This document shows positions 17,701 to 24,444 of a stretch of 64,000 bases of DNA, piece by piece. The notes beneath the pieces were generated by a model. The model was not told the origin of the DNA and ran no database searches. It saw only the letters and a list, made by a program, of their open reading frames with translations. Position numbers and translations under genes: made by a program. The first letter of the stretch is position 1. Each line of letters begins with the position of its first letter. Source of the DNA: Akkermansiaceae bacterium (lineage in GTDB: Bacteria; Verrucomicrobiota; Verrucomicrobiia; Verrucomicrobiales; Akkermansiaceae); the NCBI GenBank assembly GCA_019634595.1, contig JAHCBC010000006.1, forward strand, positions 62,001-126,000. The letters are read 5' to 3'.

Positions 17701-18043
17701 GCATCCATGCGCCGAGGGTGGAAATTTCTCCCGCCGGTTCTCTTACGATGGTGAAATCCCCTTTGGCTCCCTCCGTGTCCGCATGGCCGGAAAGCCGGAG
17801 TGTGTGCATGCCGCACTTCGGAGGCACATCCGTCAGGGGACGGGCTTCCGGAGAGGAAAGTCTGAAGCCTCCTTTCTGCAGAACCGAGTCACTTTCCAGA
17901 GGGGAAAGAAGAAGCCGCTGGAGGGAGGGATCCGCTGTGGCGATCCGGCTGCCCGCAGGGATGGGGCTTTCTCCCCTTGCCACCGTGATGAGGAGGAGAA
18001 TCGGGAAAAAGCGGAGCTTGGGGAAAGAGCGGCGGAAGAACAT
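14762..18043 (-). CDS. Secreted clan GH-A glycoside hydrolase with F5/8 C-type domain
   Basis: A 1093-residue exported enzyme. The start at 18043 was chosen because a signal peptide follows (MFFRRSFPKLRFFPILLLITVARG); the upstream in-frame ATG at 18460 would add a shadow of the sulfatase gene. An N-terminal beta region and a discoidin/F5-8C-like domain (around residues 250-390, with WRRDVDVREPFPARYIRLR-type sequence) precede a TIM barrel. The barrel has acid/base E626 in ELWNEPN and probable nucleophile E755 in WVTETGHD, the spacing of retaining clan GH-A enzymes such as GH39. The C-terminal ~250 residues look like accessory beta domains. It lies 46 bp downstream of a sulfatase and is probably co-transcribed with it, consistent with attack on a sulfated glycan. 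The exact GH family and substrate are unresolved. Confidence 0.82.
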   Translation of the reverse strand: MFFRRSFPKLRFFPILLLITVARGESPIPAGSRIATADPSLQRLLLSPLESDSVLQKGGFRLSSPEARPLTDVPPKCGMHTLRLSGHADTEGAKGDFTIVREPAGEISTLGAWMHHMAGANVSEAGFQVTDAEGEALVAWVKADWEGWKWVELDLAGSGIRQAYKQEGKSGKAEFPLKNISIVWIAPAKGPTMLGVDGLAALARIDTPREPISLSPLAPPWGEAGHPFHGGVLIHNFSDKARTLRVSTSLQTNPQYLTPALPHPVRGSDHARGRPSWFEITGQRVDDNTLTDGDDDSHFQPPASKEAPTEIFNIVDLGTVRTVTSLSWIPADANWLNKLDVHASADGSSWTPVKELQNLDIHKEWGRRDVDVREPFPARYIRLRHHNEGQPLSPFFRSFSSLSVHDGTGDEEIAIPTVGKPVTADTVMVEIPPRDFRIIHPPASPPLGPDAYYAGILAEDGDMRKTAAADYFVMPPEPVSPSPESRFGINVSNPAFIPPLARAGFGWVRFENLKWRFFNPAPGDFRFDGSVAPWKVPMDDYFRRYQEAGMSILPYIFETPEWAVEAPAGIQKNRRAYPPKDTADYARAIHQAVARYASEAAPADKLLTPDKLTALGRIHTYELWNEPNLSDPGWGFFAAPLDRYYPLFRAGAEAAKQADPTIRVTNGGWAGLSMEWIDTMRTFRYPDGKSPLDFTDVLNVHFYAGKDDPEHATKDPNAFREGVSPGEIQTLEKDLIDLADWRDQLKPGMPIWVTETGHDVGGPIGRTERHQAAKLPRGAMLSFANGIEKVFIYRETGSTPAHHAGAGLMRDDGSLRASYFTIATLIRQLHGVTDTRVPRLPAADPKVWMYLWKRPGGDVLTAWAPGGGATLGIDLGRCKVTRAFGAVSEEEVTRNFPLGDFPVYISSFGDPGPLATLVNQAGTRETDRKERLARLSKATAHLFDFGSREFAGTMKLGGVRPFTTVLKEDLYDGLAGHGFAAVVAGKNNSAHWIRSLLEKDDIHLHQPAVFKVRVGAGTHEVRFKGTNFKADATLTATASGRTLIDVPLPAGKDTLPATAIFTISSGDAGQPVEFHFPPGRIQWLSVVEKLSDP

Positions 18044-18089
18044 GATATGGGTCGGGCGGGTTGGAAAGGGATGGAGTGGACCCTGCTGG

Positions 18090-19472
18090 TCAGTGCAGTT
18101 GGGGGGCTCCCGGGACGAGGCCGTTGCGGTGGGTGTCCACGGCTTTCCGGATATTCCCGAGGACGTCGGGATGATCGGCGGCCACGTTGCGGTTCTCACC
18201 GGGATCGCGGCCCAGATGGAAGAGGAGCGGTGGATCATGGATGACGGGTTTGTCGGAACCATAACCACTGCGGGTTTTGAAATGGGCTTTCCATTCCCCG
18301 ATCCGGCAGGCGAAGATCTGATCCCCCCGGTAGTAGAAGAACGGCCGTTCCGGAAGGGGTTTGGACTCGGAGAGAAGCTGCGAAATATCCCTCCCGTCGA
18401 GGGCTTGCCCTCCGTCGGCGGGCGTCCCGGAGAGGGCGAGCGCGGTGGGGAAAAGATCAAGTGTGCTGGCTTGCAGGGAAGTGACGGAAGGACGGATCCT
18501 GCCTGGCATCCAGGCGATGCCGGGGACCCGCATCCCCCCTTCCCACGTGCTGCCTTTTCCTTCCTTGAGCGGCCCCGGACTGCCCCCTTGGTCCCCTTTG
18601 GTCAGCCACGGGCCATTGTCGCTGGTGAAAAAGACGAGGGTGTTCTCCGCGAGGTTCTTCTCCCGGAGGACATCCAGGATGCGGCCCACGCTCCAGTCCA
18701 TTTCCTCCACCGCGTCGCCATAGATGCCGGCCCTGCTTCTGCCCTTGAACTCCCGGGAGGCGAACATCGGGACATGGGGGAAACTGTGGGCGAGATAGAT
18801 GAAAAAGGGGCGGGAACCCGCGTCTGCGATGAAACGGACCGCTTCTTCCGTATAGCGGCGGGTGAGCGTGGTCTGGACCGCCGGTTTCTCCACAACCTCC
18901 CCATTCCGCAGGAGGGGCACCCGCCAGCCGTCCTCCGGCGGAGCGGCGGATCCCGAAGCATCGCGAGGCAGATCCGGGCGGCCGTCCATGTCGTTCGAAT
19001 AAGGAAGGCCGAAGCTGTGGTCGAAACCATGATCGCCGGGGCGGGAACCTTCATGGATGCCGAGGTGCCATTTGCCGATCTGTGCGGTGGCGTAACCCCG
19101 TTTCCGCAGCGCGGTGGCCAGGGTGGTCTCGGTCTGCGGCAGGCCTCCTTTCGAATCAGGGAAGAGGACACGCCTTGTTCCCTCCATCCCGCACATGCCG
19201 CTGCGGATGGCATATCTTCCGGTGAGGAGCGCCGCCCGGCTGGGGGTGCAGACTTCGGAAGCGGAGTAGAAATCGGTGAACCTCATGCCTTCCGCGGCCA
19301 TCCGGTCAAGATGAGGGGTGCGGATGGAAGGCGAACCAAAGCAACCGAGGTCGCCGTAACCCATGTCATCCGCGAGGATGATCACCACGTTGGGGGGAGG
19401 TGCGGCGGATGCCTGCAAAGCGGGAAAGCAGAGCGCGGCAAGAACAATGAGGGCATGGCATCCCGGGGTCAT
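18090..19472 (-). CDS. Secreted type I sulfatase (arylsulfatase A-like)
   Basis: A 460-residue exported sulfatase. The signal peptide ends near residue 24 (LQASA). Metal ligands D35/D36 lie in IILADDMGYGD. The maturation motif C-T-P-S-R at 75-79, followed by AALLTGR, supplies the formylglycine nucleophile. It ends with a typical C-terminal subdomain (GEWKAHFKTRSGYG...HLGRDPGE). It removes sulfate esters in the periplasm or outside the cell, and requires a formylglycine-generating enzyme that is not in this window. It is followed directly by the GH-A hydrolase. Verrucomicrobia that degrade sulfated algal or mucin glycans encode many such sulfatases. Confidence 0.93.
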   Translation of the reverse strand: MTPGCHALIVLAALCFPALQASAAPPPNVVIILADDMGYGDLGCFGSPSIRTPHLDRMAAEGMRFTDFYSASEVCTPSRAALLTGRYAIRSGMCGMEGTRRVLFPDSKGGLPQTETTLATALRKRGYATAQIGKWHLGIHEGSRPGDHGFDHSFGLPYSNDMDGRPDLPRDASGSAAPPEDGWRVPLLRNGEVVEKPAVQTTLTRRYTEEAVRFIADAGSRPFFIYLAHSFPHVPMFASREFKGRSRAGIYGDAVEEMDWSVGRILDVLREKNLAENTLVFFTSDNGPWLTKGDQGGSPGPLKEGKGSTWEGGMRVPGIAWMPGRIRPSVTSLQASTLDLFPTALALSGTPADGGQALDGRDISQLLSESKPLPERPFFYYRGDQIFACRIGEWKAHFKTRSGYGSDKPVIHDPPLLFHLGRDPGENRNVAADHPDVLGNIRKAVDTHRNGLVPGAPQLH

Positions 19473-19482
19473 CCAATCCGTT

Positions 19483-19635
19483 ACATGACCACGCGCGGCG
19501 TTCTATCGTTGGGATGGTCGATATGCCGGCCGTTGAACACGCCCGGATCCAGTTCGAGCGGACTGCGGGGGAATGCGTCCGCAGCCTCCATGATCTGGTT
19601 GAAATGAGTGTCGATCCAGCCTGATGGAGGTAGGG
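19483..19635 (-). pseudogene. Possible tail of a deleted gene
   Basis: Between lacI and the sulfatase, a minus-strand frame after an in-frame TAG encodes about 50 residues (GWIDTHFNQIMEAADAFPRS, then DPGVFNGRHID) ending in a TAA at 19483. It has protein-like composition but no start codon. I cannot name the family. It may be chance. Confidence 0.25.
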
Positions 19636-19668
19636 CCTATGAGGGAGGTTGGTGGTGGTCTTCCGCGG

Positions 19669-20760
19669 CTATTTCCGGCGTCGTCGATCCTTTCCGTCCA
19701 AGTTTCCGTCCGGCCCTTGACGGGGCGGGGCCGGTGCCTTGAGGGTGGAGTCCCCTTCGTGCCAGATACCTTCTGTCAGCAGACTCCAGGGTTGGTCGGG
19801 TATGCCTGATTCCCGGTTATGGATCATGCCGACCAGGGCATTGACCGCCACCGCGCCGATCAGTGACGGATTTTCATCGATGCCACTCAGATGCCGGGAG
19901 TCGGAGGTGACCGACGGCGCGGCGAGCCCGATGTCCGACGGCACGGCGAGGTTCTCGGCCTGGAGCCAGGCTTTGACCTCGTCGTGCCAGACGGGTGAGA
20001 TGACCACGCAGTCGGGCTTCTGTTTGCGGAGCCACTTCCGGAACACGGGGAGGCAGAAATCATCGGCGAGAAGGGGTTCGAGGATAGGACCGCCGGTCTC
20101 GCGCTGGCTGATGAGGTAGCCGCCCAAATAGTTCTGGTCCACGCGCTCGTTGTTCGCGGATGGCATGGCCAGTCCGATGCGGCGGTAGCCGGTCTGGTGG
20201 AGGCGGTGCACCAGTTGCTTCATGTTCCGGGACTGGTGGTTCATGACCACGTTGAGCCGCGGCTCGCGCAGGGAATAGCCCAGGGTGATGCAGGGGAAAT
20301 GTTTCCACCCCAGTTCCATGGTCCCGGATGCCACAGAGAGGGGCGCGGCGATGATGCCCTTCACGCCACGCGCGAGTAGGATCTGCGTGGCACGCGCGGG
20401 GCGGAGGCCGGGTTCATCCAGCCAGAAGTTCTCCAGTTGGTAGCCCAGCTCCTCCGCGCGGCGGGCGGCTCCGTTGAAGTAGCTCTCCGCGTGGATCATC
20501 TCCCGCCAGCCGTCGGCGGTGGGGAAGCGGGTGATCCAGGCGAGCGTGCCCTGGTAGCGGCGCTCCGTGTTGCGCAGGCGGTAGGCATTGAGGGCTGCCA
20601 GCGCCGGGTCCGGCCGGTAGTTGTGCTTTTCCGCCAGCTTCCGGATGCGCTCCCGCGTGGCGGCGGAGATGGAGGTGTGTCCGCGCAGCGCCAGCGAAAC
20701 CGTCATCGGTGACACTCCGGCGATGCGGGCGAGATCACGTTGGGAGAGGGGTTTGTCCAT
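19669..20760 (-). CDS. LacI-family transcriptional regulator
   Basis: A 363-residue regulator. The N-terminal HTH (LSQRDLARIAGVSPMTVSLALRGHTSISAATRERI in two blocks, residues 5-40) and hinge (NYRPDPALAALNAYR) are typical LacI. The remainder is a periplasmic-binding-protein-type effector domain. The C-terminal ~30 residues are basic and proline-rich, probably disordered. It lies between the sulfatase/GH pair on its own strand and a divergent sialidase-like gene. A candidate operator, TACAGAAAAAG at 20801-20811, sits 41 bp upstream of its start and recurs at 22970 and 27052, so it probably controls itself and much of this cluster in response to a sugar ligand. Confidence 0.93.
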   Translation of the reverse strand: MDKPLSQRDLARIAGVSPMTVSLALRGHTSISAATRERIRKLAEKHNYRPDPALAALNAYRLRNTERRYQGTLAWITRFPTADGWREMIHAESYFNGAARRAEELGYQLENFWLDEPGLRPARATQILLARGVKGIIAAPLSVASGTMELGWKHFPCITLGYSLREPRLNVVMNHQSRNMKQLVHRLHQTGYRRIGLAMPSANNERVDQNYLGGYLISQRETGGPILEPLLADDFCLPVFRKWLRKQKPDCVVISPVWHDEVKAWLQAENLAVPSDIGLAAPSVTSDSRHLSGIDENPSLIGAVAVNALVGMIHNRESGIPDQPWSLLTEGIWHEGDSTLKAPAPPRQGPDGNLDGKDRRRRK

Positions 20761-20800
20761 GCTTGACTGACGGCCTGAATGATAAAGAAGTTTCGAATTA

Positions 20801-20811
20801 TACAGAAAAAG
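20801..20811 (+). promoter_or_regulatory. Candidate LacI operator copy 1 (TACAGAAAAAG)
   Basis: TTATACAGAAAAAGTCAATA lies between the divergent lacI and sialidase-like genes. The core TACAGAAAAAG is identical to copies at 22970-22980 and 27052-27062. The flanks form a partial dyad (TAC...GT). Confidence 0.55.
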
Positions 20812-20949
20812 TCAATAGGGGCTGTGAGCGGATGGAATCCGGAGGAGAATGGCCCCACATAGGAGAAACCATGGATGGAAGGGCGCCGATTTCCATGGCG
20901 ATACCTTCGGAAATGGATGGCTCCGGCCGGACTTACAAAGCAATTTCAT

Positions 20950-22851
20950 ATGGAACGAATCATTGGAAAATGGAGCATCCCCGCTGGTAAGTGTGTCCTT
21001 CTGGGCGGTGCCCTGTTGGGCATGGGTGCGGCGGCGGAGGGGCAACCCTCCGGAACGGAGGCCGCGGGGATCATCACGCGGTGGTGCTTTGAAAGGGACG
21101 GCGGGCCGCTGGAGGACACCGCGCCCTCCGGGACGGTGAAGGATGTCATCGAAGAGGTCCGCGGTGTTACGTTCGGAGAGGGGCTTGCGAATTTCGAACC
21201 GGACGGCTTCCTGAAGATAAAGCCGGGAAAGGAAACGGATCTCCGGTCATCCGGCACCATCTGGTTCAGGTTCAGGCTGCCCGTCGATGAGGGGAAAGAT
21301 GAGACTGGAGGCGTGCGGGTGTTCTTTGAGAATGACTCCCTCCAACTGTCGCTCGTCCCGGGGGGAACCTCGAAGGACGGGCCGAAGTGGGGCATCGGAG
21401 CCGCAGGGAAGGATGCCGGGACCGAACTGGAACCGAAAGCCCGCCCGCTCATTCCTTCCGGAGTCTGGGTCCAGATCGCGCTGACGGTGGAGGGGGACGG
21501 TCCCTCCGAAAGGAAAGGGAAGCTCTACCACCGCGCGGAACTGACGGGCAAGGAGGTGAACCAGTGGGTCCACGCCGGATCGTTCACCTTCACGGAGAAG
21601 CCGGCCTCAGGGATCTATCTGAAGAACGGGCAGGCGTCCGCTCCGCTGCTGGTGGATGAGATCAAGTTCATCGACCGGTGCCTGGACATCGCCGCGCTCG
21701 AAGGGCAGTGGCCTTCCATGAACCACTTCGAGTCCATCGAAGCGAAACCTCCCGGGGTGGTCATCAACCACAGCGCCGCGAAGACAGGGCGTTTCATCGC
21801 CGGTTCGCCTTCGATCGTGATCCTGGCGGATGGTTCCTACATCGCGAAGGGGGATGACTACGGACCCGCCGTCGGTAAGACCGAGCTGGTGAGGATCCAC
21901 CGCTCGACGGACAGGGGCGCGACGTGGAGGCAGATCAGCGAGATCGAAGGCCTCACCTGGGCCAGCCTGTTTCTCCATCGTGGCGCGCTCTACATGATGG
22001 GCACCAGTGCCGGGCACGGCCTGGGCCATGTCGTGATCGTGAAATCGACGGACGGCGGGCTGACGTGGACAAAACCTGCCGACCAGGACAACGGCCTGAT
22101 TTTCCCGGACCTCTCCTATCACACCGCGCCGGTCCCGGTGGTCGTCCATGGCGGGCGGATCTGGCGCACCATGGAGGATGAGAAGGGCCCCGGAAAATGG
22201 GGCATGAACTTCAGGGCGTTCCTGATGAGTGCGGCGGAGGATGCGGATCTGCTGAAAGCGTCCAGTTGGACGATGTCCGACACGCTGGGATATGATCCCA
22301 CGCGGCTGGGCGGGAATTTCAAAGGCTGGCTGGAAGGCAACACGGTCATCAGCCCCGATGGAACCCCCGTCAACGTCCTGCGGGTGAGCTTGTCTTCGGG
22401 AGGGGCCACGGCGGCCCTGGTCCACTATGACGCGGAGGGCAGAACCAGCCGTTTCGATGCCGCGAAGGACTTCGTGAAGTTCCCCGGCGGCAGCACCAAG
22501 TTCCACATCCTGTTCGATCCGGAGACCAAGCTGTACTGGGCCTTGTCCAATGCGGTTCCGCAAAAGCATGACAGCACCGCATACGGTCAGGCCCTGATCA
22601 GGAACACGCTGGTCCTGATGACCTCCAGGGATCTGCGTTCATGGGATATCAGGAAGACCGTGTTGTACCATCCGGATATCTCGAAGCATGGCTTCCAATA
22701 TCCGGTGTTCCAGTTCGATGGGGAGGATATGATCTTCGTCTCCAGGACGGCATATGACGACGGCATGGGCGGAGCCTTCCGCCAGCATGACACGAACTAT
22801 TTCACCTTCCACAGGATCCCGGAATTCCGGAAGCTGGCTCCATCCAGGTGA
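20950..22851 (+). CDS. Secreted sialidase-fold (BNR/Asp-box) protein with LamG-like N-terminal domain
   Basis: A 633-residue protein from ATG 20950. That start gives a clean export signal (WSIPAGKCVLLGGALLGMGAAAEG); the ATG at 20875 would precede it with 25 polar residues. Residues ~25-250 look like a concanavalin/LamG jelly roll. The C-terminal ~380 residues are a six-bladed sialidase-type propeller with Asp-boxes STDRGATW and STDGGLTW and an RxP-like N-terminal element. Such proteins include GH33 sialidases but also other exo-acting hydrolases and lyases, so sialic acid is not proven as substrate. The gene is divergent from lacI, with a candidate operator between them. Confidence 0.8.
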   Translation: MERIIGKWSIPAGKCVLLGGALLGMGAAAEGQPSGTEAAGIITRWCFERDGGPLEDTAPSGTVKDVIEEVRGVTFGEGLANFEPDGFLKIKPGKETDLRSSGTIWFRFRLPVDEGKDETGGVRVFFENDSLQLSLVPGGTSKDGPKWGIGAAGKDAGTELEPKARPLIPSGVWVQIALTVEGDGPSERKGKLYHRAELTGKEVNQWVHAGSFTFTEKPASGIYLKNGQASAPLLVDEIKFIDRCLDIAALEGQWPSMNHFESIEAKPPGVVINHSAAKTGRFIAGSPSIVILADGSYIAKGDDYGPAVGKTELVRIHRSTDRGATWRQISEIEGLTWASLFLHRGALYMMGTSAGHGLGHVVIVKSTDGGLTWTKPADQDNGLIFPDLSYHTAPVPVVVHGGRIWRTMEDEKGPGKWGMNFRAFLMSAAEDADLLKASSWTMSDTLGYDPTRLGGNFKGWLEGNTVISPDGTPVNVLRVSLSSGGATAALVHYDAEGRTSRFDAAKDFVKFPGGSTKFHILFDPETKLYWALSNAVPQKHDSTAYGQALIRNTLVLMTSRDLRSWDIRKTVLYHPDISKHGFQYPVFQFDGEDMIFVSRTAYDDGMGGAFRQHDTNYFTFHRIPEFRKLAPSR

Positions 22852-22969
22852 GCGGCGGGAGGTGTTGGTGTTCCATTTTACGGAGGACTCCGGACGGGGC
22901 GGGCGGTCATGGGACCAGCACGGAATCATCTGTGATGATGGATGGAATATAGGCGTTTTCAGGTAACTT

Positions 22970-22980
22970 TACAGAAAAAG
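22970..22980 (+). promoter_or_regulatory. Candidate LacI operator copy 2 (TACAGAAAAAG)
   Basis: AACTTTACAGAAAAAGTACA lies 83 bp before the start of the beta-strand-repeat PEP-CTERM gene. This copy has the most complete dyad (TTTAC-N7-GTACAA). Confidence 0.55.
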
Positions 22981-23062
22981 TACAATTCCGTTTGGGCGCT
23001 GGATGGGTGGTGTCTATTGCATGGTTGTTCCAAAACCTCCGACCCAACAAGAAGCCGAAAAC

Positions 23063-24301
23063 ATGAAACCCGTCATCTTCTTCACTGGCATCATCCTGAT
23101 CTCCCTCGCCCCGGTATCGCGTGCGGCTGACTTCACCTGGAGCGGTCTGGGGGGCACCGCCGAATTCGGCAACGGAAACAACTGGGTGGGAGGCTCCGCC
23201 CCCAGCCATACCGCCGAGCACAACTACGTCTTCACCGGTTCCAGCAATACCACGGTGATGCTGAGCAGCACCACCAACGGCCCGATCATCCTGAACCTGA
23301 CGTTCGACCAGAATGCCGGATCGTTCGATCTCAAGCCCACCGCCTTCAGCTTGTCGGGCAACCGGTTCCGGCTGAAGTCGGACGCCGCTGTCGCAATCAT
23401 CCAGAACTCGCCGAATGACCAGAGGATTTCAGCGACACTCAGCCAGTCGGGGAACACGGGCAACGCGCCTGTTGCGATCACGGGAACAGGGACCGGCAGC
23501 CTCACCCTGGACTCCCTCCGGTTCGGCGCGAGTGGAACCCAGACCAACGTCCTGAACATCGACCGGAACGTGAACATCGGCACCATCACCCGCGTCACAT
23601 CAGATGCTCCTGACGCCTCCCTGGTGTTCAATGTCGCCTCGGGCGCCACGGCTGCGGTGACCGGGACCATGGCCGGAACCACGACCGATACGGCGACGGC
23701 CTTCACCTTGGTGAAGTCCGGCGCGGGCAAGCTGGTTCTCTCAGGCCAGAATCTCAGTACAGGGGCGGTCAATGTCACGGGAGGTACCCTGCTGGTCAAC
23801 GGCTACAAGTCGAACGGAAGCGGGGCGCTGGCGGTCAGCTCGAGCACGACCCTCGGAGGTACCGGCACCGTCGGCGGAGCCACCACCATCTACGGAAACC
23901 TCAAGGCGGGCGACGGCGGCGTGGGCCTGCTGACGTTCGAGAACACGCTGGCCCTGAACGCCGGTTCCAACTCCATCTTCCATATCAACGGCCTCACGCG
24001 CGGCACCGGACATGATGCCATCAACGTGCAGGGGGAAGTCGCCTTCGGTGGCACCCTGACCCTGAACTTCGGCTTCGCCGCCCAGGTGGACCAGGAATTC
24101 GATCTGTTTGATTTCAACAATGCGATCGGGGATTTCGATTCCGTCAGTTTCGTCAACGGTGGTTATGAAGGCACGTTCGATGTGACGACGGGCGTTCTCA
24201 GGCTGACAGCCGTTCCTGAGCCGGGCGCGACCGCATTGCTGGCCGTGGTCGGAACCTTGTCGTTGGCCCGCAGGAGCCGGAGGCAGGGCTTCACAAAATA
24301 G
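23063..24301 (+). CDS. PEP-CTERM protein with autotransporter-associated beta-strand repeats
   Basis: A 412-residue surface protein. ATG 23063 is preceded by a purine-rich AAGAAG and followed by a signal peptide (MKPVIFFTGIILISLAPVSRA). The body is a Gly/Thr/Asn-rich parallel beta structure with the autotransporter-associated repeat LVKSGAGKLVLSGQN...TGAVNVTGGTLLVNG near residue 235. The C-terminus VPEPGATALLAVVGTLSLARRSRR is a PEP-CTERM anchor signal. Its place in the glycan cluster and the upstream operator copy suggest a surface glycan-binding or scaffold role; this is inference. Confidence 0.85.
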   Translation: MKPVIFFTGIILISLAPVSRAADFTWSGLGGTAEFGNGNNWVGGSAPSHTAEHNYVFTGSSNTTVMLSSTTNGPIILNLTFDQNAGSFDLKPTAFSLSGNRFRLKSDAAVAIIQNSPNDQRISATLSQSGNTGNAPVAITGTGTGSLTLDSLRFGASGTQTNVLNIDRNVNIGTITRVTSDAPDASLVFNVASGATAAVTGTMAGTTTDTATAFTLVKSGAGKLVLSGQNLSTGAVNVTGGTLLVNGYKSNGSGALAVSSSTTLGGTGTVGGATTIYGNLKAGDGGVGLLTFENTLALNAGSNSIFHINGLTRGTGHDAINVQGEVAFGGTLTLNFGFAAQVDQEFDLFDFNNAIGDFDSVSFVNGGYEGTFDVTTGVLRLTAVPEPGATALLAVVGTLSLARRSRRQGFTK

Positions 24302-24329
24302 AGTGACGGATCACGTTGCCCGCGGGTCT

Positions 24330-24372
24330 GGCAGGGACCGCATAGCGGCTGTGCCGCAATGCGGTCTCTGCC
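24330..24372. terminator. Bidirectional stem-loop between convergent genes
   Basis: GGCAGGGACCGCAT (24330-24343) pairs with ATGCGGTCTCTGCC (24359-24372) with one mismatch. A nested AGCGGC/GCCGC stem fills the loop. It lies between the 3' ends of the PEP-CTERM gene and the convergent beta-helix gene. There is no clear T-run. Confidence 0.5.
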
Positions 24373-24444
24373 ATGCGCTCCGGAAGATCACGTCTCCGGC
24401 AATCCGACACTCCATTTCACGGAGATCAATCAACGGCGAAAGCC

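Noticed and set aside
17565..19607. 680-codon plus-strand open frame
   Set aside because: Covers the sulfatase and GH gene in antisense; sulfatase C-T-P-S-R motif proves the other strand.
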